Below, one piece after another: positions 35,223 through 46,500 of a stretch of DNA of 64,000 nucleotides (position 1 is its first letter; every line of letters begins with the position of its first letter). The stretch lies in the NCBI GenBank assembly GCA_023105745.1, contig JALGQZ010000003.1, positions 41,121,185-41,185,184 on the forward strand, in the 5' to 3' direction. The notes under the pieces were generated by a model, which saw nothing but the letters and a program-made list of their open reading frames with translations, did no database searches and had not been told where the DNA came from. This DNA is from Austropuccinia psidii. Taxonomy: Eukaryota > Basidiomycota > Pucciniomycetes > Pucciniales > Sphaerophragmiaceae. Made by a program: the position numbers and the translations under genes.

Positions 35223-35263
<41 letters not shown>
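35223..35263 (-). repeat. A41 run on the sense strand after gag
   Basis: An uninterrupted run of 41 T on the + strand, hence A41 in the element's sense RNA, about 160 nt downstream of the gag stop codon. Confidence 0.95.
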
Positions 35264-35268
<5 letters not shown>

Positions 35269-35423
35269 TTAAGGAATAATTTGTTGATGAATTTCTTCTT
35301 TGTTAAGGCAGGAAGTCACTGCCCTATAGAAAAAAAAATGAAATAATAAAAAAAACTATTGATACATTTTATGGGTGATACTGGTACATTTTAGAGAAAA
35401 AATCTTGATTTTGTTGGTTTTAC

Positions 35424-38400
35424 TCAAAGTTGAGCTCCCCCAAGTGGGAAAGGTGAGTGTCTGTTGAGCAATCTGGCCAAAATAAGGTCTTTGAGGGCTT
35501 CCACAAAGTTATTTCTTTCCTCAATCTCTGGTTCTGATGGAAATTCTGACCACCATAAGTCTTCATCAATGAATATATATCCATCTCCAATCCATTTTAT
35601 TCTTCCAGTTTGATATGTTGATCCATTTAATCCAAGGTACCACTGGGCCCAAATTTGATTGAAGTAGAGACCTCTTCTTGGTAAAGTTCCCATTGAAAAT
35701 GCTTTATCCCAGAATTGATTTGAGAGGTTTCCTTTAATTCCTTCTTCAGTTAATATCTCTAAGAATTGGATTTTGTTCAAGTTTGCTCCTGGAAGTTGAC
35801 ATAAATATTTATCTTCAAATAAAATTTCTTGAGCTTCATCCCCATAAAGGTCTTCAAAGGTAATATATGGCAGATAAAGGTAGTTGTATTCATTTTCTAG
35901 GATGGATTCTGTTTCATCATCTTCATTGGGAGGTTGCTGGATAAATTCAGGGTTTTCCAGTTGCCATTCATAAGGTTCTTCTTGGTTGTTCAATGGTCTG
36001 TCCAAGAAGTTGATATGGTATGTGTCTTTTAAATTTTTGTCTCTTTCTTCCATAATTATGAGGTCTTTTTCAATGTCCTTTATAATTTCTTCATCTGAGA
36101 GCTCATGATGTTCACTCAATCTGACTTTCTTCTTTTTGGGTTTAGGTTTGAAAGGGTTTCCATGTATTTTCTCATTTCCATCCACCAAAATCTGGAAAGT
36201 TTCTTCATTATTGTTATTTGGCTTGTAAACTATGTTGGGTAATTCATCTTCAGAGTTTGGGTCTTCAAGTTGTCTTTTGAGGTTGTTTGGCCATTGGGTA
36301 TTTTGTAAATCTTGGCCAAATTCATCACCTTTTGGAGATATGGATAACTCTTGGGTCTTCTGGGTTAAATTGATTATGGTATTGTCTCTTTTTGCATTTT
36401 GATGCTTCTTTCCTGGGGTATTTCTGACCAATGTTGCCATATTGCATAAATCCATTCCTCTAGGTGGACCAGTTTGCCATCCAAGTGCTTGAGGCTTGCA
36501 TATTGGCATGCATAATCTTCTTCCATCAGGTTCTTGATAAATTAGTATTTCACCTTGTTTATGAGAAAATTCCAGCCTGATATTGTTGTCTGCCAAGAAA
36601 GGTCTTCCAAGTACTGTATGGACAGATCCTTTTGCAATGAAGAAATGAATTAGAGTTTCTTCACCTGAAGCCAAAATGATTGGAGTAAATTCTGATAGTG
36701 CAACCAATGAAGTAGTATGGCCTCCAATTCCCCTAAGGTTCATGTTAAGATTTCTTGTTGTGAGTGAAGCTTTGATTGCTATTTCTTCTGGTATGATGTT
36801 GAGTTCTGCCCCAGTGTCCACTAATGCTCTGATAGGATATTCCTCCTTTCCAATGAAGATTTCCATAAATCCCAAAGGACAAGCATAATGAATCTTGGGT
36901 TTTGGTATTTCTTTGAATCCAAAGGTTAATAGTCTTTCTTGAAGATCCATTGAGTTGAGTGATTTAATCTTTTCCTTGTCTTTTTCTGATAATTCCTGTA
37001 ATTTATGGACAAAATTTGGTGACATCCTCAAAATTTCTTCAATGGTGAGGTTGATCTTTTGTTGCATAATTTTCTTGATAATTTTGTCAATTTCGAATTT
37101 AGTTTCAACTTGTTTCTTTTGAGGCTTGCTGACTTTATTTTCTTGTTTTGGAATTTCTTCATCTTCATTTTTATTGGCAATGTTTTCAATTTCCTCCTCA
37201 GGTTGGTCTGGTTTTGGAATATTTGAATTTTGGAATTTGGTGGGAATTATTACTCTTTCTTCCTCTTTTTCTTCTTCAATGTAAGTTCCTGGAATTTCTG
37301 CTTTCTTCTTTGGTTCTTGACTTTGGGATTGTCTTTCCATTCTTTGCTTGGTCTGCCTTAATCCAATGTGTGATTCAAATGGGTCATTGGCTGAGGAAAT
37401 GGTAGGTGGTTTCCAATTTGACCAATCTTCAACATGTGCAATTGAGGTTGATTTATCCTCTGGTTTCTTTTCAGTGGGCTTAATCTCTTCTTCTGGCTTT
37501 GGTTTGACAGTAGGTTTCTCCATAAATTTCTTGTTGAGTTCTGCTTGTTCCTTTGCAAAAGCTCTGACTATGTTTTTGGCACTTTCATTTCCTTCCATAG
37601 GTACTCTCTGATAATTGGGGAAGAGGTAAGATGCTCCTTGGGTTCTGACAATTCTTCTGTCCAGATCTTCAGCAAGGTGAGTGCATCTAGTTGCTGTATG
37701 ACCTTCTTCCTTGCAGTAAGCACACTTCAATGGTGGTCTTGGAGCCATTTGAGCTGGTATGTAAGGTTGATAACTGGATGAAAATGGTGGTAAAGGATTC
37801 CTTGGCCTATATGGCTGGTTATTTTGAGGTAATCTTTGCTCTTGATTATTGTTCCAGTTCCTTCTTGGTGGATTCACTGCTTCTGAAAGGCTTTTGAGTT
37901 GATTCAAAACTTCTTTAACTGATTCTTTTCCCTCATTTCTTGGTTGAGGCTCTGGTTGTGGAGGATTTTTGATCTTTTGGGTGAGTTCTTTTACTTGTTT
38001 TAAAACTTCATCCCAGCTTTCATCCTCAAATCTTGTTTTCTTTTCTGGAGGTTTTGATTTAGAAAATTCTTTTTGTTGAATAAGTACCTTGGCCTCCAAG
38101 TCCTGTTCAATGTATAATTTCAAAATATCCAGTCTTGGAATGATGTAACCTCCATCCAAGGCTTGAACCATAGCTCTGTCTTTAATCATTTCTTTGTAAA
38201 TTGATTCTTGAACACTAGTGGAAAGGCTGGCCAATATTTCCTGGTTATGATTGATATCACCTTGGATATATTGGTATCTTTTGAGGTAAGTGATGATTGC
38301 TTCATATTCCCCAATAAACTTTCTGTATTGAGTCATGTTCCTTATTCCACCTTCTTGTTGAGTTTTTGTGAATAAATTGGTGATTGAGGATAATCTATAT

Positions 38401-39149
38401 CTTCTTTCAGGTGAGACTGTTCCCCAACTTCTTTTCATATCCACTTTTAATTGATCCCAATCAGCTGTTTCATATCCTGGCATTCCTTCAATATGATAAC
38501 TGATTTCTTCATCTTTTGTCCAAAATGCTATTTGTCTTGCAATGTCTCTTCCACTTTCTCCTTCAATTTCTGCAATATTTTCAACTTTCTTGATGAATCT
38601 TTCAACATCCTTTCCATCAAACCACAAGTTATAGTCCTTGGCTCTGATTTTCACTATTGGAGTAGTGTTTCTTGCAATTTCTTGATGTAATGGAGTTGGC
38701 ATTTGGGAAGAAATGTTGACTCTTCTTGGTAAGGTACTTTGTCTTTGTTCTGTATAAGGTGTTGATGTGGCCATGGGTCTAGGATAAGGTGAAGGTGATC
38801 CATGTTGCCTGAATGATCTTGGAAGGGTGGTCTGTTCCTCAAGTGGACTATTTTGTGGAGTATAACTTGATGATTTATTTTTGCCTTCCTTTTTGATTAG
38901 TGCTAGTAATTCTGCTTGCATTTCTAGCATCTTCTGCTGAAGTCTCTCTGTTGAAGACATTTCTTCCTGTCCTTCAACAGTTTCTTCATTAAAGTTTTCT
39001 TCCTGGATTTCTTCAATACTACCAGGTAATTTTGATGATGAAGGTTTATCCATTTTTGATTGATTTATTTCTTCCTTTGATTCTGGTATTGAGTTATTAA
39101 TTTTATTTCTTTCAAGGAGATCAAGGAAAAATTTCTCCACAACCTTCAA
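35424..39149 (-). CDS. Gag-protease polyprotein of element III
   Basis: The 1241-codon frame is fully open. N-terminal low-complexity region with a coiled-coil-like segment (RLQQKMLEMQAELLALIKK); capsid-like gag from about residue 165 to 350; glutamine/proline-rich linker; zinc knuckle CAYCKEEGHTATRC near 475-490; a long acidic and basic linker; an aspartic protease near 770-860 (ALVDTGAELNIIP, GGHTTSL, VLGRPFL); and an acidic C-terminal domain with LPGANLN and GIKGNLSNQFWDKAF. The first codon of the open frame here is TTG. The first ATG is codon 33, at 39053, and no ATG lies upstream in frame before a stop near 39271, so translation probably starts at 39053. The frame ends well before pol, with no frameshift link visible. 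Confidence 0.9.
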   Translation of the reverse strand: MKVVEKFFLDLLERNKINNSIPESKEEINQSKMDKPSSSKLPGSIEEIQEENFNEETVEGQEEMSSTERLQQKMLEMQAELLALIKKEGKNKSSSYTPQNSPLEEQTTLPRSFRQHGSPSPYPRPMATSTPYTEQRQSTLPRRVNISSQMPTPLHQEIARNTTPIVKIRAKDYNLWFDGKDVERFIKKVENIAEIEGESGRDIARQIAFWTKDEEISYHIEGMPGYETADWDQLKVDMKRSWGTVSPERRYRLSSITNLFTKTQQEGGIRNMTQYRKFIGEYEAIITYLKRYQYIQGDINHNQEILASLSTSVQESIYKEMIKDRAMVQALDGGYIIPRLDILKLYIEQDLEAKVLIQQKEFSKSKPPEKKTRFEDESWDEVLKQVKELTQKIKNPPQPEPQPRNEGKESVKEVLNQLKSLSEAVNPPRRNWNNNQEQRLPQNNQPYRPRNPLPPFSSSYQPYIPAQMAPRPPLKCAYCKEEGHTATRCTHLAEDLDRRIVRTQGASYLFPNYQRVPMEGNESAKNIVRAFAKEQAELNKKFMEKPTVKPKPEEEIKPTEKKPEDKSTSIAHVEDWSNWKPPTISSANDPFESHIGLRQTKQRMERQSQSQEPKKKAEIPGTYIEEEKEEERVIIPTKFQNSNIPKPDQPEEEIENIANKNEDEEIPKQENKVSKPQKKQVETKFEIDKIIKKIMQQKINLTIEEILRMSPNFVHKLQELSEKDKEKIKSLNSMDLQERLLTFGFKEIPKPKIHYACPLGFMEIFIGKEEYPIRALVDTGAELNIIPEEIAIKASLTTRNLNMNLRGIGGHTTSLVALSEFTPIILASGEETLIHFFIAKGSVHTVLGRPFLADNNIRLEFSHKQGEILIYQEPDGRRLCMPICKPQALGWQTGPPRGMDLCNMATLVRNTPGKKHQNAKRDNTIINLTQKTQELSISPKGDEFGQDLQNTQWPNNLKRQLEDPNSEDELPNIVYKPNNNNEETFQILVDGNEKIHGNPFKPKPKKKKVRLSEHHELSDEEIIKDIEKDLIIMEERDKNLKDTYHINFLDRPLNNQEEPYEWQLENPEFIQQPPNEDDETESILENEYNYLYLPYITFEDLYGDEAQEILFEDKYLCQLPGANLNKIQFLEILTEEGIKGNLSNQFWDKAFSMGTLPRRGLYFNQIWAQWYLGLNGSTYQTGRIKWIGDGYIFIDEDLWWSEFPSEPEIEERNNFVEALKDLILARLLNRHSPFPLGGAQL

Positions 39150-39408
39150 GTCCCTTTTATTGGTTCTTGGTGTTGCAATTGGGAAATTGGAATATTTATT
39201 TGATTCCTCCCCTAGTTCTGTTTCTTGCTTTGGTGGATAGAAGTAATGATCAGAGTGAGTTGATCATTCAGATTTTTGAGATGATGGTTTTGGCTGATTT
39301 TGATTATTTGAATCCAGTTTTTGTTATACAAAATAGTATTCTTGAGTATTTAAGAATTTTTTAATTTATTGTAATTTAATTGATTTTTTATTGAAGTTGA
39401 GGTTATCT

Positions 39409-39426
39409 GCCACTGTTGGGACACCA
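39409..39426 (-). promoter_or_regulatory. Primer binding site of element III
   Basis: On the - strand, two bases after the 5' LTR, comes TGGTGTCCCAACAGTGGC. Its complement ends in ...TTGGGACACCA, with the CCA end of a tRNA, which is a convincing primer binding site. The tRNA species was not identified. Confidence 0.75.
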
Positions 39427-39428
39427 GA

Positions 39429-41402
39429 TGTGGGAACTCCTCTTGTGTGGGATTAAAATGAGGCAGTACCTGGAGGGGGAAATCACAGGTAACTAGTTTT
39501 GAATTGCTAATAACTCCTGTAACCAAGGGTGGCAAGGGTGTATTGCCTGCCCCTCCTAAAATACTGAACAAAATCTTCCTTGGAGCTCACAAACCAAAAT
39601 AAAGTTAGTAAGTGGCTTTACAACTGCAGAAGACAAAATTCAGCAGTCTCAGATCAGACCTATTCAATAAATAATATGAAAAATAATGTCAGTAATTTGG
39701 TAATTTGAGATTTTAATGAAATACTTGTCTGTTTAATTTTAATATTTTTTTTTTAGTGAAATTGGGGTGAGTGGTTTCTTCTTGGTGATACAAATTTGGT
39801 AAGATGGGTTTTTTTTAAGGTGTTCTGGAAAGTTGGATGAGTGTTGATAAAGGTAATTTTGTTAAGGTAAAGTTATAATAGAGTAAAATAATTTTTTTAA
39901 AGGTTTGTTATTTGTTTTAAGATTTGTTGATAATGAGATAAAATAGTATTTGTTATATTTAAAAGGTAAGATTCTTTGATATTGGATTTTTAAAGGGGTA
40001 AGTTATTTTTAAGTCTTGATAAATGGTGTTAATTTTACTGGATAAAATATTTTAATAGAGTAGTAACCCTAATATTGGGTACTGGATAATTTTTATTTTT
40101 ATTTTGATAATAATAAGATTCCACTGAGCTTAGCTACTGGGCAATCTTTAACACTATACTTCCACTGAGCTTAGCTACTGGGTAAGTAAATTCACTATAA
40201 TTTGCTGTACTACCTCCCAGATGAGGGATGACTTATTCCTGTGCTTGTAATCTGCAGAGGATATATTGTGCATGGGGGGGATTTTGAAATTTGGGGGGAG
40301 AGAGCCTCTCTATTTATACCTTTTGGGAGCCCAGGGGGCCCTCCATGTGAGCTGTCTTTTTCCACTTTAATTCCTCTTGATTTCATCATGTGACTCCATT
40401 TTTGGTGAGGACCTTTCTTGCATGGGTCAGGTGATTTAAGGTTTGGTGATAATTTTTCTCTGCACAGCCTTCTTTCATCACATGATGGTCTTTTGGTGAG
40501 CTAATTATGATGTGACTTTCTTGGATTTTCCTTGCATGCATGAGGTGATTTCATTTTGGCTGAGGATTTTTCTTGTGCACAGCTTTTTTTCTGTCACATG
40601 ATATTCTGTTGGTGGATGCAGTATCACATGATAACCTTGTAATTCCTTTGCATATGTCCTAATTTAGGCTGGGTAGAAATGGCTGTGTAATTTATGCAGG
40701 TGTCATGTTTGTTTTTCTTCTTTTTGAACTTTAAAATGAAGTCAGGTGATAACTTCTTGCATTGGTGAATTTACTGTTTTTTATGAGATGATGTGATTTT
40801 TGATTTTGACACATGCTGTGCATAGTCATGTGGTTGTGATTTAATTGGAATTGTGTACTGCATGCAGCCTGTTGTAGCTAGCTTTGGTTTGCATGAGGTG
40901 ATGAGTAGTGTAAATAATTATGTTTTAAGGTTTTAAGTGGGGATACTGTGGATATAAGATAAGGTACTCCTGGGGCTGTGTTGTAAATGAATTGCAGGAA
41001 TTCCATGGAGTTGAGCTTTGCATCATGTAACTTTGAATGCAAGTTGGCTGTATAACTAATGCATGTGTCATTTTCTTGCTGAATGAGTCCTGTGGCTGTA
41101 AGGGGGTGTAAAGCTGGGTGGGGTGTGTAATTTAAAGGGTGGTACCTCATTTGTTGTAACTAGTTTGCTATATGTAAATTGATTTTTTACATATGCATAG
41201 TGAAATTGAATAAGTTATTTAAACACATACACTTCCCTTTGGTGCCTGTGCCATGGTTTTATGAGTTAAATCCAGCTTCTTGCTGTAAAATTGACCTTTT
41301 GGTGTAAATTTTGAGTGTAAGTCTGCCTGTAGGCTGGATTTCCTGCTGTTATAGGGTACTATGAGCTTGAGCCTGGTGAAAAAAATGGTATGGAATACCA
41401 CA
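39429..41402 (-). repeat. 5' LTR of element III
   Basis: Partner of 22221-24189, with TG...CA ends on both strands. The outer flank at 41403 repeats gtat. Promoter signals were not resolved. Confidence 0.95.
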
Positions 41403-41961
41403 GTATGGCATCCTCTGCCAACCATTTGTCTTTGTCAGCTGTCTGGTTCTTGAATCTGACTAGATATTGTCTCTGATCCTTCCCATTGAGTCTGATTTTT
41501 CTGGCCCTGATGATCTTACTCACAGGTCCAGGAGAGTCCTCTACTTCCACTATTTCAGGTGGAGTGATGTTTTTCTTCCTGGAGGGGAATTTATCCTCTT
41601 CTGTCTGGAAGTATGGTTTGACCAGGCTTACTGGAAAGACTGGGTGTTTCCTAGAAAACTCCTCAGTGAGCTTGACCTCTACTGCATTCTTCCCTATCAA
41701 CTTAATGATAGTGAAGGGCCCTACAAATGAGTCTCTCATTTTCTTGGGTCCTTTGAGATTGTTAAAGTTTAGTGTAGACACTAACACCTGGTCCCCTTCT
41801 ATGAAGTCAGGTTCCATATGTGATTTGTCCCACCTCTGCTTATTATACTCTTTGGCCTCAGCTATGCATTTGGCAGCAGTATCACAGGCTTTCTTCCACA
41901 TATCATGGAAGTCTTTGGCTGTGGGGTGGATGGTCAGAAGATTTTTCTTCAGGTGATCCAC
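41403..41961 (-). pseudogene. Integrase C-terminus and chromodomain of element II
   Basis: The frame reads YNKQRWDKSHMEPDFIEGDQVLVS, FVGPFTIIKLIGKNAVEV, then KHPVFPVSLVKPY and a chromodomain-like RARKIRLNGKDQRQYLVRFKN and KWLAEDAI. It is separated from the integrase core by a 1-nt frameshift near 41975. It is cut at 41402 by element III and finishes at 22220-22128. A chromodomain would bind histone marks and guide integration. Confidence 0.85.
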
Positions 41962-43519
41962 AGGTAACAGGGGATTCCACCTTTCTCTACCAGTGCAGGT
42001 GTTTTTCCTGTGGTAGAGTGCTGGCTTGTATTATAAGCCAGTTGGACTGCTGGTAGGAGGGTGACCCAATCATGGGTATATCCTTCATGGTCCTTGTATT
42101 CCATGCCATAGGCACAGAACCTCCTGAGGATGTCCTCCATTGTTTGGATCATCCTCTCAGCTAGGCCATCTGTTTGTGGATGGTAAGCTGTGGAAAAAGC
42201 AAGCTTGGTGCCTAGCATGTCATATAAATTGGTCCAAAATTCAGATGTGAATTTTGGGTCCCTGTCACTAATTATGATCTTAGGGACTCCACAGGTGGAT
42301 ATGATGTTATTCCAAAATAACAGAGCAGTTTCCATGGCTGTGTCCTCTTTATGGCATGGTAGACATCTCATGCTCTTGCTGAACCTATCTACTATGATTA
42401 GGCAGGCATTGTAGTTTTCTTTGCCTCCTGGGACAATTCCTGTGACCCAGTCCATGTTGATGGTTTCCCATGGGTGTTTGGGTTCTTCTATGTGTTGAAG
42501 CAACCCATATTTTTTCCCATGTTTTCTATTTGCCTTTTGGAATCTTTCACAAGTGTTGATGTATTCACTCAACTCTTGCTCCCACTTGGGGCACCAAGCT
42601 GTGCTTGCTACCCTCTCTTTAGTCCTGTCCTCACTCATGTGTCCCATGTAGGGGCAGTCATGGCTTTCCTTCAGGATTAAGGAGATGTGGTCTCTGTCTA
42701 TCACTGTGAGTGCACTGGTGTGCTTTTCTCTGTGATAAATCAGGCCATCTATAAGGAAGAATTTATTGTCCTTATAGGCCCTCAACCAGGGTTCCTCCAG
42801 CTGGGTTTCCAGTTCTGGGCTCCTGTATTTTTGTTGAAGGAGTTGGAGTAGTATGCTACACTGTTTGTGTTTAGCATAGGATTTCAGTACTGCATTGAAA
42901 AATTCATTGTGCAATTCTGAGGAACTTATTCCCAGTATGGGGGTTTCTGTCCCTTCTGAATCAGTGTTTCCACTGTCAAGGGTACCACTCCCTGGTGCCC
43001 ATTCAGAGAATCTGAAGTTCTTTTTCCTATTTATTTCCATAAAATGGATAGGAATTTTTGCAGCAACTTCAGGGTCATAAGCTGGATTGCTTTTGACATT
43101 GTCCAGTGGCCATCTGCTAAGGCCATCTGCATTGGTATGGCTTTTACCTTCCTTGTATATGATGGTCATGTTCCCTCTATACTCCTGGATGGCTATTTGC
43201 CATCTCAGCATGTGTCTATTAGTAGTCTTCATGTTTAGTAAAGACTTCAAGGCTGTGCAGTCTGTGTATACTTCAAAGACTGCACCCTCCAAATAATAAT
43301 GGAGTTTTTCTAGAGCCCAGACTAGACATAGACATTCTGTCTAGGTGGCCCATACCTGGATTCTGAATCTTTCAGCTGCCTAGAGATGTAACATATTACA
43401 CCTTCTCTTGGCTCACCATCCACAATTTGTCTTTGGTGAAGGGCTGCTCCCAAGCCTTGGCTGCATGCTGCATCTATATATAACTTGAATGGTAGTTCAA
43501 AGTCAGGCAAGATGAGCAC
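41949..43519 (-). pseudogene. RNase H and integrase of element II
   Basis: RNase H starts in 43519-43322 (LYIDAACSQGLGAAL) and, after a frameshift with an added stop near 43335-43370, continues in the frame at 43292 ([34 protein letters not shown]). The integrase zinc region follows ([12 protein letters not shown]...INTCERFQK). Its last zinc ligand, expected to be Cys, is Phe. The catalytic residues are present: [16 protein letters not shown] and LAERMIQ. It ends in a frameshift at the GGIP/GWNP position. Confidence 0.85.
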
Positions 43520-43552
43520 AGGTGCATTTGTGAGTTCCTATTTGATCCTCTC

Positions 43553-46500
43553 CTATGCATCCCTCCTTTCCTTGGTTATTTCAAAAACTACATCCTTTGA
43601 GCATAACTTGTATAAACTACTAGTTATGTGAGCAAAGTTTTTGATGTGGTTTCTATAGTAGCTAGCAAATCCAAGGAAAGATTGCATCTCTTTGATGTTC
43701 TTTGGTACTGGCTTTTGCAGTACTGCTGCTACTTTGTTCTGGTCAATTGCCAGACTAAGGCCTGAGACTTTGTGTCCTAGAGCTAGTAGCTCTTGTTGTC
43801 CAAAATTACACTTTTTAAGTGAAATTTTCAGATTGATGGGTGTACATTTACTTAGCACTCTGTCTATGTATTGTACATGGTCTTCCCATGTCTCTGAGTA
43901 TATAATGATATCATCAATATACACTACCATCCAGCCTTCCATTATTTCTTCTTGAAATATGGTATCCATCATCCTTTGGAAGTGGGCTGGTGCATTCTTG
44001 ATGCCAAATGGCATCCTGGTGTACTCATATATGCCCATATGGAATATTATTCTGAGCAACTTCATGGAATTTGGTTTAACTCCATTTTGGTGGAAGCCTT
44101 TCATACAATCCATCTTGGTTATGTATTTGGCTTTGGCTAGCTTATCCAAGGCATGAGTTATCCTTGGTATAGGGTACCTGTCTGCTTTTGTGTAGTTATT
44201 CAGGGCTCTGAAATCTCCACACAATCTAGACTTGCCATCATGCCAGGTGATTAGGACAGGAGTGGTGATTTCCACTATTTCATTATGTCCAATCTTCCTA
44301 ATGACATCCATGTCCAGGAGTTCATTGATATGTTTCTCAATCTCTTTCCTGGTCTCCAGACTTGCTGGGTAAGGAGGTCTCCTTAACATGGGTGGATAAG
44401 GCCTTTCCACATCCAGATATAGTTCTATATCATGGCCTTTGATCTTGCCTAATGGTTCTTCACCAATGGCAAATGCTGGTCTATTCTTCCTCAGCATCTT
44501 CAGTAAACTTAACTTTTGTTTACTGGTGAGGGTAGTGCTAAACTGTCCCTCTCTGAATTCTTTCAGAAGTTCTTCCAGTGGGTCCTGAGAAGATATCTGG
44601 TATATATCAAGAGAAAATTTCTTTTCCTTGTTAGTACCAATGGTAATGTGCCTATTTTTACTATTGTAAATATCTATGCCATACATCCTCTGGTAATCTG
44701 TTCCCAGTAAAAACCCTTGGATGTGGGCATCTTCAAGCACTACAAACTCTGGGTTGAGTCTGATATTACCTTTTCTGTGGGGTATAATTCTCTCTTTGAT
44801 AATTGTCCCAATAGAGGTCATCTTTCCAGATGCACTCTTAAAGTTCTTTGCCCTGGTGGGCAAGAGTTCTTTTTCCAAGTTTGGGAAGTGGTTATCCAGA
44901 TAATTTCTGGCCACTATGGAGCAGTGTGCTCCACTGTCAATGATCAGTGGATGCTGAGCATTGTCAATACATACAGTCATTTTTGTGGCTGTTCCATGTA
45001 TGTATGCCATTCCTTTGGTTGGTGTAACCAGGAATGTTTGTGCATCTTGTGTATGTTTACAAAAATTCTTGTTGGCAGTGTCTTGTGGCATTCCTGCTTC
45101 CAACTGTATATCCTGGATTTCTAGTGGGGTTTCCTCTTGGTATTCCACTAGAAATTCCTCTCTTGGGTCTTGATCCTCATCAGATGGTTCTCTAATGGCA
45201 TCACCCATAGAGTCTGATTCAGAATCCTCTGTTGGAGGTTCTTCTTCAGGGACTTTTTCTATAGCATAGACTTTCTTCTTTGCTTTTGGACAGTTGTTGG
45301 CATAGTGGTCTGTTGAACCACAATTGTGACAAGAATTCTTCTTCTTTGCCACTTCTGCCACTCTTTCTCTGGGTTTGTCTTTAAACTCCACCCTGAAAGG
45401 TTGTTTCTCTTTGAAACTACTGCTTCTATATGGGGTGAATTTCCCTATATTAGTCCTTTTCCTTATGTCTTGTAAGGTATTGGCTATATCATCTAGAGTG
45501 CAATTTTGGTTGCATCTGCACTTTACTGCATGCTCTAGTTCTCCTGGCAGTTGTGTCAGAAGTTTATGATTCCTCATTTGAATGTTCATTTGAGGATCAA
45601 TGGCTTTAAGTCTTTTAGACTGTCTAAGACACCACTCATATGGATCTTTGTCAACAGAGTATTTGTCATTTTCAAATGACATGGTCTTTTGCCATATCCA
45701 AGTTCCATTACTGTACTTTTGGATTATTTGACTCTTCCACCATGGCCAATTTCTTCTGCCATGGATTTCCTTCATTTCAGTGTACCATATACTTGCATGA
45801 CCTTTAAATGCAGTATTCAGTCTAGCAGTAATCCACTAATCTGGTATGCTTGGTACATCAATGAAGAGTCCATCAATATAATCTATGAGTTCCATATGAT
45901 CATATTCTCCTGATCCAGAGAATTTGGGCCAGCTTGAGGCCTCAGGAAGCTGTTTCAAGGCTTCCTTCTCTGAATAAGACATGCCAACTCCATCCTGGTA
46001 TTGTGATGAAGATCTTGCCTTATTCAACAACATGGCATCTGGTTTGATGTCATCTGGTTGATATGGATTCTCCATAGCTTGGCCTTGTGGTTGGGGCTTT
46101 AAGCTATGGTAGGAATCAAACAATTTGTTGATGTCTTGGTTCAGACACTCCCTGTCCCTGCTACTATGGTGTTGTTCTTCAGAGACTTGATTCAGTCTCT
46201 TGTTGGTTTCTTCAGAGGCTTTGCTCAGTTGAGCATATCCTTCCTGAAGGTTTTTAACTATCTGCTCCAATGAGGCTTGAGTTTTTCTCATCCTCTCTTG
46301 GGCAGCTGCAAATTCTGTAGCCTGCGTTGCAGATTGCTCAGCATATTGGGACATTTGTAACCACAGTGTGTCACTGTTGATGTTACTCTCAGATGTGATA
46401 ATGTTATTTTCAGTCTGAGTGGGGGTAATGTTTCTATTACTAGGACTACTGATTCTAGAGTGGTTTACAACTACTTCTGGTTCTTGTGTACTTCTTTTAC

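Larger units (their letters stand above)
34637..35325 (-). repeat. Second array: four GGCAG pseudoknot-like repeats after gag
   Basis: Copies lie at 34637-34660, 34727-34750, 34840-34863 and 35306-35325. On the + strand the first three read AGGCA, then TCAC, TGCCT and GTGA, again two interleaved stems (AGGCA/TGCCT and TCAC/GTGA) in the same order as the other array although the sequence is unrelated. The fourth copy has lost the last arm. Each copy has CCTC just upstream, which could instead pair with its GAGG. Confidence 0.7.
22221..41402 (-). mobile_element. Element III: 19.2-kb gypsy-like element with distant gag and pol
   Basis: It has LTRs at 22221-24189 and 39429-41402, gtat on both outer flanks (22217-22220 and 41403-41406), a primer binding site and a polypurine tract. 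It is read on the - strand: LTR, a 1241-codon gag-protease frame, about 8 kb without a clear gene, pol and LTR. The gap holds structured repeat arrays, poly(A) tracts, a central polypurine copy and a CpG-retaining segment. Element 0 belongs to the same family. Such a size, with gag and pol separated by 8 kb, is unusual for Ty3/gypsy. Part of the gap (30790-33480) may itself be an insertion. Confidence 0.9.

Noticed and set aside
36676..38690. Several + strand frames opposite gag-protease of element III
   Set aside because: They are antisense shadows of the 1241-codon frame with no independent motif.
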